Shown piece by piece: positions 25,809 to 34,603 of a DNA stretch of 64,000 nt. Position 1 is the stretch's first letter; every line of letters begins with the position of its first letter. Under the pieces are notes generated by a model that did not search any database, had not been told where the DNA came from, and worked only from the letters and a program-made list of their open reading frames with translations. A program made the translations under genes and the position numbers. Source of the DNA: Anaerolineae bacterium (GTDB lineage Bacteria; Chloroflexota; Anaerolineae; Aggregatilineales; Phototrophicaceae); contig JAJEFB010000026.1 of assembly GCA_022820665.1 (NCBI GenBank), positions 1 through 64,000 on the forward strand, written 5' to 3'.

Positions 25809-26909
25809 ATGGCAGAGACCCGGCTAACGCTACGACAACTGAATCGGACATTATTGGCCCGGCAAATGCTCCTGGAACGTCGGGAGGCGCATCCAGTTGC
25901 CGCTACCGAGCATCTGATCGCCTTGCAGTCACAGATACCCAATCCGCCCTATATTGGCTTGTGGACACGGCTACGCCTGTTCGAACGCGGTCAACTGACC
26001 GAGCTATTGGCGTCTCGCGAGATAGTGCGCGCGCCGTGGGTACGCTCGACCTTGCACCTGGTTTCGGCGGCGGATCATCAACGCTTTCAGTCGGTCATTC
26101 AGCCGGCGCTGGTTCGCGGTCTTCGGTCGTTTTTTGGGGCGCGCGGCGCGGACCTGAATATCGAGCGACTGCTAAGCATCGCCAAGCCCTTCCTGGAGTC
26201 AAATCAGCCTTCGATAGGCGCGCTTCGCAAGCATTTGCAGGAGCACGAGCCGGAATTGAACAAGGAAGCGATGGCTTATGCCGTGCGCAGCCACCTGCCG
26301 CTGGTTCAAATACCGCCTAGCGGGAGCTGGGGCGCGGGTACGCGCGCGACCTACACGACCGCGGATAGCTGGCTGGGACCGGCCAATCCCTCCGATCTGC
26401 CAAGCCTATTCCGCCGATATCTGGCGGCTTATGGTCCCGCGGACATCATGGATTTCCAGACCTGGACCGGCATGACCCATTTGAAGTCTCAACTGGCGCC
26501 GACGCTAGCCGATCTCGTGGTTTATCAGAGCGAAAGCGGCCGGGACATGTACGACCTGCCCGAATTGACAATTGCCGCGCCTGACTCGATAGCGCCACTT
26601 CGCTTCATCCCGGAATACGATAACATTCTTATCGCGCATCGGGATCGGTCGCGAATCCTCCCCGACGAGCATCGCAAAAAAGTTTTTCTGAGCGCCGGCC
26701 GCGTCATTGGCACGGTCTTGATCGACGGTTTTGTCGGCGCAACCTGGAACGTCAAAAAGGACAAGCGCTCCTTAACTCTCAATGTCAAGCTCTTCGAGGC
26801 GCAGCCAAAGGATTGTTTGCGGGCAATAGAGGAAGAGGGCAATCGGCTGCTTCAGTTCTTTGACGAGGAGGCAAGCAGCCACACCGTCGTGATCGATACC
26901 TACGATTGA
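25809..26909 (+). CDS. HTH_42 winged-helix DNA-binding protein (AlkX/YcaQ-related group)
   Basis: This 366-residue protein belongs to the HTH_42 (DUF1006) group, some members of which (such as AlkZ/YcaQ) are DNA glycosylases for alkylated or cross-linked bases. Marks are LTLRQLNRTLLARQMLLERR at the start, LIALQSQIPNPPYIGLWTRL, the APWVRSTLHLVSAADHQRF helix and a C-terminal IAHRDRSRILPDEHRKKVF with GRVIGTVLIDGFVGATW. Most homologues are simply annotated as winged-helix domain proteins, so catalytic activity should not be assumed. It stands alone between an ECF gene pair and the his genes. Confidence 0.8.
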   Translation: MAETRLTLRQLNRTLLARQMLLERREAHPVAATEHLIALQSQIPNPPYIGLWTRLRLFERGQLTELLASREIVRAPWVRSTLHLVSAADHQRFQSVIQPALVRGLRSFFGARGADLNIERLLSIAKPFLESNQPSIGALRKHLQEHEPELNKEAMAYAVRSHLPLVQIPPSGSWGAGTRATYTTADSWLGPANPSDLPSLFRRYLAAYGPADIMDFQTWTGMTHLKSQLAPTLADLVVYQSESGRDMYDLPELTIAAPDSIAPLRFIPEYDNILIAHRDRSRILPDEHRKKVFLSAGRVIGTVLIDGFVGATWNVKKDKRSLTLNVKLFEAQPKDCLRAIEEEGNRLLQFFDEEASSHTVVIDTYD

Positions 26910-26995
26910 GCGCCGGCGCGCACTCTACTCGTTCATGCATTTGCATGGTAGTCTGTTGTTTTGATGTTCAATAGGGTAGATACGGTCCGCTGATC

Positions 26996-28549
26996 ATGCC
27001 ACCGGCACAAAAAATCACGGCTTTGCGCGGCATGCGCGACGTATTCAGCGCTGAATACGCGCAGCGCAGAGAGATTCAGACGCAACTGGAAGGGCACCTG
27101 CTGCGGCATTCCTACGTGCCGATTGAATTGCCAATCCTGGAAAACACCGAACTCTATCTGCGCAAATCTGGCGAAGACATCGCCTCACGTTTGTATGAGT
27201 TCGATTTCAAGAGCCGGCGCATCGCCCTGCGACCGGAGGTTACAGCGTCCATTTTGCGCGCATATGTTGAGCATTTGCAAGAAGAGCCGCTGCCATTGCG
27301 GATTCAGTACGCGGGACCGGTCTTTCGCTACGAGAAGCCACAGCAGAACCGATTCCGGCAGTTTACCGTTGCCGGCGCCGAGCTTTTGGGCGCGGCGGGA
27401 CCATTGGCGGATGCGGAAATTCTCTACCTGGCTTGCAGCGGGTTGGGGGCGCTTGGACTTCGCAAGTTCCGTCTCGTTGTCGGTCATAGCGAGATACTGG
27501 CGGGTTTTTTGACTTCGCTGGGCTTGCGCAGGCAACTCCTGAATTATCTCCTGCGCAACATGGAAAACGTCCGCAAACGCGGCATGGAGGCTGTGGTAGA
27601 TTCTCTATGCGATCTCTATCCCGACCTTGCTGGTCTTGCGACCGCAGAAGCGGGTTCTCGACCAGCCGACGGCTCCAAGAGCCAGCGCTTGATTGATTTG
27701 CTGCGCGAGATGAATGATAGCGAAGCGCATCAAGCAATCACGGACTTTCTGCACAGCCTCAATATCCGCATAGATACCAATCGTGACGAAGACGAAGTTA
27801 TCGACCGGCTTTTGCACAAGATCCGAGAAGACGAACAAGCCCCGAGAGTTCGAATCGCGCTCGAATACATGCGCAAGCTGAGCGATCTGACTGGTCCATC
27901 AGGAGAAGTCCTTGGGCGGGCGCGCGACTTGTTCGCGGAATACGGTGTCAATCCAAGCGCCCTGGACACTTTGGAGGCGACATTCCTTCAACTCGGTCTA
28001 TTCGGCGAGCTGGACGCGGATATACATTTGGACTTGGGATTGAATAGAGGATTGCACTATTACACCGGCTTGATGTTCGAGATCCACTGCCCGAGCGAAA
28101 GCGGGGAAGATATCCAGCTTTGTGGAGGCGGGCGCTACGATAATTTGGTCAGTATTCTTGGCGGTAACGAGCCAACGCCGGCTGCGGGCTTCGCCTACGG
28201 CATCGAGCGGGTCGCCAGCGTTTTGGATATCGCAGATCGTCGGTCGCTGAACCGTCCTGACGTATACGTCATTCCGGTAGCGGAGGGCGAAGTCGCCTAT
28301 TGCCTGCAATTGGCGAACAGTCTTCGCGCCCGGAGTCTGGTGGTGGAGGTCGGCCTTGACGACCGCAATTTGCGCAGGAGCCTCAAGCATGCTGATCGCA
28401 AGGGAGCGGAGGCAGTTGTCATCGTTGGCGAGAGAGAACGCGCGCAAGGTCAAGTCGTCCTGAGAGATATGCGCAGTCGTCAAGAGATGACCGTCGCCCT
28501 GGACGAGGTCCCCGATGTAGTGACGAGGGTGTTCACGGACGATGATTGA
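26996..28549 (+). CDS. hisZ: HisRS-like protein: ATP phosphoribosyltransferase regulatory subunit (HisZ) or atypical HisS
   Basis: This 517-residue class II aaRS-fold protein has HisRS-like motif 2 (AGPVFRYEKPQQNRFRQFTVAGAELLG), motif 3 (TPAAGFAYGIERVASVLD) and a HisA-type LNRGLHYYTGLMFEIHC in place of the usual RGLDYYTG. It overlaps hisG by eight bases, which is the classic position of hisZ, the allosteric partner of ATP phosphoribosyltransferase in histidine biosynthesis. It also retains a full C-terminal anticodon-binding-type domain (DVYVIPVAEGEVAYCLQLANSLRARSLVVEV), which typical HisZ lacks. It could be a bifunctional or recently captured hisS. The start at 26996 fits the conserved GMRDV motif. 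Confidence 0.8.
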   Translation: MPPAQKITALRGMRDVFSAEYAQRREIQTQLEGHLLRHSYVPIELPILENTELYLRKSGEDIASRLYEFDFKSRRIALRPEVTASILRAYVEHLQEEPLPLRIQYAGPVFRYEKPQQNRFRQFTVAGAELLGAAGPLADAEILYLACSGLGALGLRKFRLVVGHSEILAGFLTSLGLRRQLLNYLLRNMENVRKRGMEAVVDSLCDLYPDLAGLATAEAGSRPADGSKSQRLIDLLREMNDSEAHQAITDFLHSLNIRIDTNRDEDEVIDRLLHKIREDEQAPRVRIALEYMRKLSDLTGPSGEVLGRARDLFAEYGVNPSALDTLEATFLQLGLFGELDADIHLDLGLNRGLHYYTGLMFEIHCPSESGEDIQLCGGGRYDNLVSILGGNEPTPAAGFAYGIERVASVLDIADRRSLNRPDVYVIPVAEGEVAYCLQLANSLRARSLVVEVGLDDRNLRRSLKHADRKGAEAVVIVGERERAQGQVVLRDMRSRQEMTVALDEVPDVVTRVFTDDD

Positions 28550-29582
28550 CAGGGCTGCCGCGGACAAACTGATACTGGCATTGCCAAGCAAGGGAAGGTT
28601 GGGGGAGGCTTCCGAGAGTTTTTTTGGTCGGGCGGGCTTGCGGATATACAAACCCAATCGACGTCAGTACACGGCGACGATCCCCAGCTTGCCGCGCGCC
28701 GAGGTCGTCTATCAGCGTCCGCGCGATATCCTCGGCAAGGTAGGCGAGGGACGCGTCGATATCGGTATCACGGGTTACGATATCGTTGCCGAATACGGTG
28801 GTGAAACGGAAGACGTGATTGTCATTGAAAAGCTCGGGTTTGGCAGATGCGAATTGCTTTTGGCCGTGCCCGATTCCTGGATTGACGTCACGTCGATTGC
28901 GGACTTGGCCGACCTGAGTTTGCGGTATCACGAACGTGGAAAACAGCTGCGTATCGCCACGAAATATGGGAACTTGACCAAAGGTTTTATGTACCACCAG
29001 GGCATCTCCCAGTTTTTGCTGGTTCATGCCGACGGCGCCATGGAAGCCGCGCCCCGCATGGGTTACGCTGATATGATCGCTGACTTGTCCGAAACGGGCA
29101 CTACCTTGCGCGAGAACCACCTGCGGCCAATTGACGGCGGCGCGATACTCGCTTCGCAAGCGGTGCTCATTGGCAATCGCCGCAGCTTGCGCGCATCGTC
29201 GGCCAAGCTGGAGACCTTGCGTGAGATGATTGAGCTAATTGAGGCGCATCGTCGCGCCAGCCGGTTTGTATCTCTGCGCGCGAACATCCGGGGCCAATCC
29301 GTTGCGGATGTACAAGGGCGAATTCTTGCCAACCCCGCGTTAAGCGGAAGCAAAGGACCCGGCGTCGTTGAGGTGGCCAGTCCGCAGGGAGTTGCTGAAA
29401 AATGGTTCGAAACAAACTTGCTGGTGCCGGCGGACCTGATCCACAAAACCATGCAGCACTTGCGGGATCTTGGCGGGACCGACATCATCGTGATGAGACC
29501 GAATTATGTCTTTGACGACAAGTCGGAAACTTATGGGCGATTTGAATCATTGTTGTCTGGAGGCGATAATGTCAGTTTGTGA
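28542..29582 (+). CDS. hisG: ATP phosphoribosyltransferase
   Basis: HisG joins ATP and PRPP in the first step of histidine biosynthesis. The protein begins LILALPSKGRLGEASESFF, then GRVDIGITGYDIVAEYGG, and has the PRPP-loop region MGYADMIADLSETGTTLRENHLRPI. After this comes about 120 residues, longer than the short-form enzyme, which form an ACT-like or long-form C-terminal domain involved in histidine feedback. The ORF starts inside hisZ with ATG, overlapping it by eight bases. A co-occurring HisZ is normally associated with short-form HisG, so the presence of a long form here is unusual. Confidence 0.88.
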   Translation: MIDRAAADKLILALPSKGRLGEASESFFGRAGLRIYKPNRRQYTATIPSLPRAEVVYQRPRDILGKVGEGRVDIGITGYDIVAEYGGETEDVIVIEKLGFGRCELLLAVPDSWIDVTSIADLADLSLRYHERGKQLRIATKYGNLTKGFMYHQGISQFLLVHADGAMEAAPRMGYADMIADLSETGTTLRENHLRPIDGGAILASQAVLIGNRRSLRASSAKLETLREMIELIEAHRRASRFVSLRANIRGQSVADVQGRILANPALSGSKGPGVVEVASPQGVAEKWFETNLLVPADLIHKTMQHLRDLGGTDIIVMRPNYVFDDKSETYGRFESLLSGGDNVSL

Positions 29583-29591
29583 GAATAGACC

Positions 29592-30434
29592 ATGAGCAAG
29601 GTTGGCATCATTAATCCGGGCGCCATGGGTATATCGATCGCGGCTTCGACGCGGGCTGCCGGGCACGATGTGCTATGGTCTTCCGCCGGACGCAGCCCGG
29701 CAAGTCGACAACGGGCCGCGGAACAGGGCTTGCTCGATGTCGATTCGATTGAGGAGCTCTGCGCGGCCTGCGAATTGATTCTATGCGTCTGCCCTCCACA
29801 TGCTGCGGAAGCCGTGGCGCAATCGGTCATCGAGACCGGATTCCGCGGTCTGTATTGCGATGGCAATGCGATCGCGCCCCAGAAGGCTCTCGCAATAGGC
29901 GAAAGAATGGACGCGGCGGGCATCGACTTCGTTGACGGCAGCATCATCGGACCGCCGGCATGGAAGCCGGGCAGCACGCGCTTCTACCTCTCGGGCGCCT
30001 CCGCTACGCATGTGGCTGACTTGTTTGCGGCTACTGTCACGGAAGCGATTGTGATAGGGGACGAGGTCGGACGAGCCTCGGCGCTGAAGATGGTATTCGC
30101 GTCGGGGACAAAAGGATTCACAGCCTTGCAATCGGCGATTCAGGCGCTTGCCGAGCGCCTTGGCGTACGAGAAGACTTGTATCGCGAGTGGGAAAGGCGC
30201 GATCCCGATTCAGCGACCAGGGCGCAAAACAATATGCGTGGCGTCACCGAGAAAGCCTGGCGCTTCACGGGCGAGATGAAAGAAATCGCCAATACCTTTG
30301 AAGGGGCGGGGCTGCCGAACGGATTCTTCCTCGCCGCCCACGACATCTACCAAGGCATGTCGCATTTCAAAGAGGCCGATGAATTGCCGACGCTCGACGA
30401 GGTTCTAGCTGCGTTGCTGTACGCTCGCCATTAG
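29592..30434 (+). CDS. NAD(P)-binding DUF1932 dehydrogenase-like protein
   Basis: This 280-residue protein has a Rossmann N-terminus (VGIINPGAMGISIAASTRAAGHDVLW) of the 6-phosphogluconate/3-hydroxyisobutyrate dehydrogenase type, the strand ELILCVCPPHAAEAVAQSV, then DFVDGSIIGPPAWKPGSTRFYLSG, and a DUF1932 C-terminal domain (ALKMVFASGTKGFTALQSAIQALAERLGV). Substrate unknown; a 2-hydroxy or 3-hydroxy acid is plausible. It starts nine bases after hisG, so may be transcribed with it, though no metabolic link to histidine is evident. Its 3' end overlaps the convergent HAD phosphatase by four bases. Confidence 0.8.
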   Translation: MSKVGIINPGAMGISIAASTRAAGHDVLWSSAGRSPASRQRAAEQGLLDVDSIEELCAACELILCVCPPHAAEAVAQSVIETGFRGLYCDGNAIAPQKALAIGERMDAAGIDFVDGSIIGPPAWKPGSTRFYLSGASATHVADLFAATVTEAIVIGDEVGRASALKMVFASGTKGFTALQSAIQALAERLGVREDLYREWERRDPDSATRAQNNMRGVTEKAWRFTGEMKEIANTFEGAGLPNGFFLAAHDIYQGMSHFKEADELPTLDEVLAALLYARH

Positions 30435-31222
30435 TCGGCGGACTTCAAGGCTTTGACTAACTCCGGCAAACCCTCGAATACAAAATCCGGCCTGGTCGCG
30501 CTTTCGGCTAGACTCGTCTCATCTTCGACCCCGGTCATGACCAGCGCGGTCTTGATGCCGAGCGACTGCGCTCCCTGGATATCAGTGCCGATGCGGTCAC
30601 CGATCATCAGCGTCTCTTGCGGATCCGCGTCCAATTGACGTAGCGCCGCCTCGAACATGCCGCGTTCCGGCTTTCCGATGACAATTGGCGGCTGACCGGA
30701 GGCGGCCTCGAGTAGCGCCAGAATGCTGCCGGCGCCCGGAACCAAGCCCTCCGGAGAAGGAAAAGACGAATCCGGATTCGTGCCGATGAAGCCGGCGCCG
30801 CCGCGAATCAGCAGCGTTGCCTTACGTACTTTTTCGTAAGTCAGATCAATGTCGATGCCGCATACGACCAAGTCAGCATCATCTTCGACTATCATGAAAC
30901 CAGCCTTCGTCAGGATCTGCTTCAGTCCCGCGCCGCCAACCACAAATATGCGCGTGCCGGGTGGAAACTTCGTCCCTAAGAAGCTGGCGGTTGCTGTGCC
31001 GCTGGTGACAATATGCGAGGGCTGCAATCCACGCACATTGAGCTTCGCGAGCTTGTTCACATAGTCCATCCGGGTTTTGCTGCTGTTGTTGGTGGCAAGC
31101 ACAAAACCGATGTCATTGTCCAACATATAAGCGAAAAAGTCGTGCAAGCCGGGCAAAGGCTGCATGCCGCGCCACAAGACACCGTCCATGTCGGAGATAA
31201 TCGCTCGTATTTGTTTGAGCAA
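30431..31222 (-). CDS. HAD-IIA family phosphatase (NagD/phosphoglycolate-like)
   Basis: This 263-residue HAD-superfamily hydrolase has motif I AIISDMDGVLWRG (DxDG), the SNN-like TNNSSKTRMDYVNKLAKLNV cap entry, motif III GKPERGMFEAAL (Lys) and motif IV TLMIGDRIGTDIQGAQSLGIKTALVMTGV (the GDRxxTD of HAD-IIA). The C2 cap lies between. Members dephosphorylate sugar phosphates, nucleotides or phosphoglycolate. The start has no strong ribosome site. It is convergent with the DUF1932 gene. Confidence 0.85.
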   Translation of the reverse strand: MLKQIRAIISDMDGVLWRGMQPLPGLHDFFAYMLDNDIGFVLATNNSSKTRMDYVNKLAKLNVRGLQPSHIVTSGTATASFLGTKFPPGTRIFVVGGAGLKQILTKAGFMIVEDDADLVVCGIDIDLTYEKVRKATLLIRGGAGFIGTNPDSSFPSPEGLVPGAGSILALLEAASGQPPIVIGKPERGMFEAALRQLDADPQETLMIGDRIGTDIQGAQSLGIKTALVMTGVEDETSLAESATRPDFVFEGLPELVKALKSAD

Positions 31223-31305
31223 TTGACTTTTCCTCTCTTCTGATGGGTCAAGCGGTTATTCTAGCATGCGCGCGGCAAGTTTAGGCAGGCGCCTCCGGAA
31301 TGCGA

Positions 31306-32292
31306 TCATTTGTCACGCAAGAGATCCAGTGTCTGTTGTTCGAGCGCCCAAAGTTCGTGGCTTTCCTGCGCGCGTAACAAGGCGCCGAGACGTGGATAAC
31401 CGGCTTCATATTCGCGCGCCCACTCTTTGGAAAAATCACCGTTCCGGATATCCTCCAAGGTGGCCTCCATGAGTCCTTCCAGCTTCAGTTCTTTGAAGCG
31501 CGGCAAACGGCTGAAGATCCCGTATTGCCCGGTCAGCGACGAGAGGCGCATCGCGTGTAAAAGGCCGCCCTGCGCCACGCGGGACAAATAGTCGGTGAAT
31601 TCCCCGGACAAGATCAAGTCCGTCATGACAGCCTCCGCCGGGTATCCGACTTCCAGCAAAACGTGAGCTGCAGTGGTCATCACATGGTGAAAAGCAGGCA
31701 ATATCGCTTGCTGCACAAATAGATCAAGCTGGGCCTCCAGGACCATGGAGATTTCGATCGCGCCCGCCTTCAGGCTGCCCATGGCTTTCGCCAGGGCTAG
31801 CAGCGATTCCCAGGTAGTGCCGGTTGCGTCTTGCCCTACGCCGACGAAACTGAAGAAACCGCTGCCATCGAGATAGCGCGTGCGTACTGCCGCGCCAATG
31901 GTGCGCGGAGCGATCATGCCGACATCGACGAACGGCGGCGGCTCCACGAAGCCAAAGGCGATATTGTATCCGTTGGCGAATACCAGCAGATGTCCCCGCT
32001 GCAGCGTGGGCGATATCGTCTCCAAATACACCTCGGGCAGAACTTCGTCAGGAAGCATAAGCAGCAGGATATGGCTGCGGGGAATAACTTCCTGGATATC
32101 TTGTGGCTCGAATCCATCCTCGCGCGCATGATCGCGCGTCTCATCTTCGCGCAGCCCAATCAACAATCGAATGCCCGAATCGCGTAGGTTTCTTGCCACC
32201 GGCCGTCCCAGATTCCCGTAACCGATGATGCCGACGGTCTTGCTGCTCAGCACGCCGAGGTTGGCGTCGTTTTCATGATAGATAATGCTCAT
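31306..32292 (-). CDS. Divergent ketol-acid reductoisomerase-like protein
   Basis: This 328-residue protein has the fold order of IlvC: VGIIGYGNLGRPVARNLRDSGI for NAD(P) binding, the VIPRSHILLLMLPDEVLPEVY strand-loop, VGMIAPRTIGAAVRTRYLDGSGFFSFVGVGQDATG and an all-helical C-terminal domain. In true reductoisomerases the first metal-binding Asp/Glu pair lies in a DLFGEQAVL motif; here it reads LDLFVQQAILPA, with Gln in place of Glu. SISN-type substrate residues are also not seen. It is probably a paralogue with a different substrate. No other branched-chain gene is nearby. The ATG at 32292 is preferred to the track's GTG. Confidence 0.7.
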   Translation of the reverse strand: MSIIYHENDANLGVLSSKTVGIIGYGNLGRPVARNLRDSGIRLLIGLREDETRDHAREDGFEPQDIQEVIPRSHILLLMLPDEVLPEVYLETISPTLQRGHLLVFANGYNIAFGFVEPPPFVDVGMIAPRTIGAAVRTRYLDGSGFFSFVGVGQDATGTTWESLLALAKAMGSLKAGAIEISMVLEAQLDLFVQQAILPAFHHVMTTAAHVLLEVGYPAEAVMTDLILSGEFTDYLSRVAQGGLLHAMRLSSLTGQYGIFSRLPRFKELKLEGLMEATLEDIRNGDFSKEWAREYEAGYPRLGALLRAQESHELWALEQQTLDLLRDK

Positions 32293-32309
32293 CACGTGCT
32301 TTCTTTTGT

Positions 32310-33182
32310 CTATTCTGGTGACGGTCTTGGCAGGCGTTTGTTCCAGATTTCAAGATCAAAGCCAGTTCGGAAAAAGCCGTAGCGTTGATAGAGGCGCTGC
32401 GATGGCAAGTTGCTCAACTGTGTATTGACGCTGATAGTCGTGATCCCTCTCCGTTCGAAGTCACTCAACTGACGCTGCAGCAGCGCCGAACCGATATTCC
32501 GCCTTTGCATTGTGGGGGTGACAGCCAGTCGAGCCAAATGACCGACCTCGCAATGCCGTGTGCTGACTTGGTAGCCAACGATTTCTCCCTCATATTCCGC
32601 GACAGTGGCGGCCGCTGCTATGCGCAACGCCTGGCGCAGATCGATTTGCGACAGGCGAAAGTTGTGGCGAAATGCCATCCGATCGACCCGGGCAATGGCC
32701 GGCAGATGTTCCATTTCAGCTGGCCGTATTTTTAGCGATGGGTTGGGTTGATGTGGGTCGTAGTTGCCAAGATAATTGAAGGTGATGATATCGTCCCAAT
32801 AGATAAAACCGTAATCGCGCAGGTAAGCGGGCAGCCAATTGGTAACCATCAACACCATGATATTGCTTATGCCGAGTTCAATGCACTTTGCCTCCGCGCA
32901 TTGCCACAATTCTCTGATGATCGTTTCGGGCATGAATCCGTCGCGCAGACCCATGAGGCGGATCCAGGAAGAGCCGTAGTTTTCCGGCGACAAGCCTATG
33001 TATCCAACCAGCTTTTCACCCTCCCATGCCAGGAAAACGAGGGCGTCATCGCGATCAAGCCAGCGACTGGTTGTATACCAATCCAGGTGCTTGTGCGTCC
33101 ATTGGCTGTACCAGGACAGGTCCAGCAAGGCGCCCCGATAATGCCGACTGTAAGGCGTAATGCGGAGCCGCGTACCAAGCAT
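32310..33182 (-). CDS. GNAT family N-acetyltransferase
   Basis: This 290-residue protein has two GNAT-like halves. The C-terminal half is clear: VAEYEGEIVGYQVSTRHCEVGHLARLAVTPTMQRRNIGSALLQRQLSDFERRGITTISVNTQLSNLPSQRLYQRYGFF contains the acetyl-CoA loop QRRNIGSAL and the RLYQRYGF motif. The N-terminal half (VFLAWEGEKLVGYIGL) is a diverged copy. The start is set at 33182, where the ATG overlaps the stop of the DnaC-like gene as TGATG, giving translational coupling to a replication gene; the track start runs back into that gene. The substrate is unknown; a ribosomal or other protein target is possible. Confidence 0.85.
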   Translation of the reverse strand: MLGTRLRITPYSRHYRGALLDLSWYSQWTHKHLDWYTTSRWLDRDDALVFLAWEGEKLVGYIGLSPENYGSSWIRLMGLRDGFMPETIIRELWQCAEAKCIELGISNIMVLMVTNWLPAYLRDYGFIYWDDIITFNYLGNYDPHQPNPSLKIRPAEMEHLPAIARVDRMAFRHNFRLSQIDLRQALRIAAAATVAEYEGEIVGYQVSTRHCEVGHLARLAVTPTMQRRNIGSALLQRQLSDFERRGITTISVNTQLSNLPSQRLYQRYGFFRTGFDLEIWNKRLPRPSPE

Positions 33183-34603
33183 CAGCGAAGGTTTTTCATC
33201 CGCTTGACGTAACTGCGGGCTTCCAGGGCGAAGATCGTGCACACTCTGCGGTCAGCCAAGCGAGTTGCAAGCCGTTCATCGGTCTCTTCCACCGTTTCAG
33301 ACGACGTGAAGACCGTCGGCATACGCGACAGATAACGGTAATCGATGATCTGGAAGAGCTTTTCTTTCGCCCATGGCGTAGCGCTGGCCATGCGCAGATC
33401 ATCGAGCACCAGAAAAGGAACATTGACGATCTCGTGAAATCGTTTGTCGAAACGCGCTTCCGAGCGCGGATTAAAACTCAGGCGCAGGAAATCCAACAGA
33501 TCAGGAACTGTCGTGAACATGACATCATGGCCGCGCTCGTACAAATCGTAGGCAATGGCGGCCGCCAGATGCGTCTTTCCTGATCCATACTCGCCCATGA
33601 TGTACAACCAGCCCTCGGGATTCTCTGCCCACTCCACCGCCACCGTCAGCGCGCGCTTCAGGTTGCCGACATCTTCGACGAAGACGCTATCTGTGGAGAA
33701 TGTGTCAAAGCGCATATCCCGGTACAAGTGCATATTGAAAATATCACTATCACGAGCCTCTTTGCGCGACACTCTTCGGAAATCGGGGGCTTGAATCTTG
33801 ATGTGCTTGACCAGCGACCGTTCCATCAAGCGACTGCCAAGCCGTGGATCCAAATCCTCGACCCGCGTGTTGGTTGTGATGACTGTGGGCAACGCTTCGA
33901 CATGCCGGTGATTCAGCAGTTGAAATAATTTTTCCTTTGCCCAGTCGCTGGGCTTTTCCACGCCCAGATCGTCCAAAACCAGGAGGTCCGCGTCGCGGAT
34001 TTGATCAAAATAGTTGTCGAATGAACTCTGCGAATTTGGATCATAGGTCGAACGAAGCAGGTCGAGCAAGTCGGGACTTGTAATGAACAAGACGCGCTCG
34101 CCGTATTTTTCTAGGCGCCAATTGGCAATCGCCACAGCCAAATGCGTCTTGCCGCAGCCATAGCGTCCCTCAAACACGATCCATCCACTTGGATTGTCCG
34201 CGAACTGTTGAGCTGCGCTTTTGGCATTACTGAGTGAGCTGACGACGTTTTGCGTGTAGCTGCTGCCGCCGAAATCGGTCTGAAAGTTCTCGAATCTTTT
34301 CTCTTTGTATGCCTCCAGATTGCCATAGCGCCGCAGCCTTTCTTGCAGCCATTGATCGTCCTGAACTGGATTATTGGGGCAGCGCTGGAACTTGCCGAAG
34401 CGCGGGTCATCAAGTGGAACGTCCAGCGCGTATACGCCTTTTCCACCACATAGCGGACAGGGTTCATCCTTGTTTTTTGGATCGCGACAGATGATCTGCA
34501 GGGGAAGTTCGAGACCGGTATCGGACTCAACTTTCGATGAAGTCTTTCCATTCCCCGGCGGTGTACTGTTTGCGCCGCTCAAGATCTTGTCCAGCTTTTT
34601 CAC
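33182..34603 (-). CDS. DnaC/DnaI-like helicase loader with two AAA+ domains
   Basis: This protein of about 473 residues contains two complete DnaC-type AAA+ modules in one chain, where known loaders have one. Domain 1: IVFEGRYGCGKTHLAVAIA (Walker A) and LLVLDDLGVEKPSDWAKEKLFQLLNHR (Walker B). Domain 2: LYIMGEYGSGKTHLAAAIA and FLVLDDLRMASATPWAKEKLFQIIDYR. The N-terminus has four Cys (IICRD, CPLC, RCPN), a likely zinc-binding motif as in DnaI. The start GTG at 34603 is chosen because AAGGA precedes it by seven bases and the track start lies inside the dnaD-like gene; the two overlap by 77 bases. Operon context (dnaB, dnaD-like, this) indicates helicase loading. Confidence 0.82.
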   Translation of the reverse strand: MKKLDKILSGANSTPPGNGKTSSKVESDTGLELPLQIICRDPKNKDEPCPLCGGKGVYALDVPLDDPRFGKFQRCPNNPVQDDQWLQERLRRYGNLEAYKEKRFENFQTDFGGSSYTQNVVSSLSNAKSAAQQFADNPSGWIVFEGRYGCGKTHLAVAIANWRLEKYGERVLFITSPDLLDLLRSTYDPNSQSSFDNYFDQIRDADLLVLDDLGVEKPSDWAKEKLFQLLNHRHVEALPTVITTNTRVEDLDPRLGSRLMERSLVKHIKIQAPDFRRVSRKEARDSDIFNMHLYRDMRFDTFSTDSVFVEDVGNLKRALTVAVEWAENPEGWLYIMGEYGSGKTHLAAAIAYDLYERGHDVMFTTVPDLLDFLRLSFNPRSEARFDKRFHEIVNVPFLVLDDLRMASATPWAKEKLFQIIDYRYLSRMPTVFTSSETVEETDERLATRLADRRVCTIFALEARSYVKRMKNLR

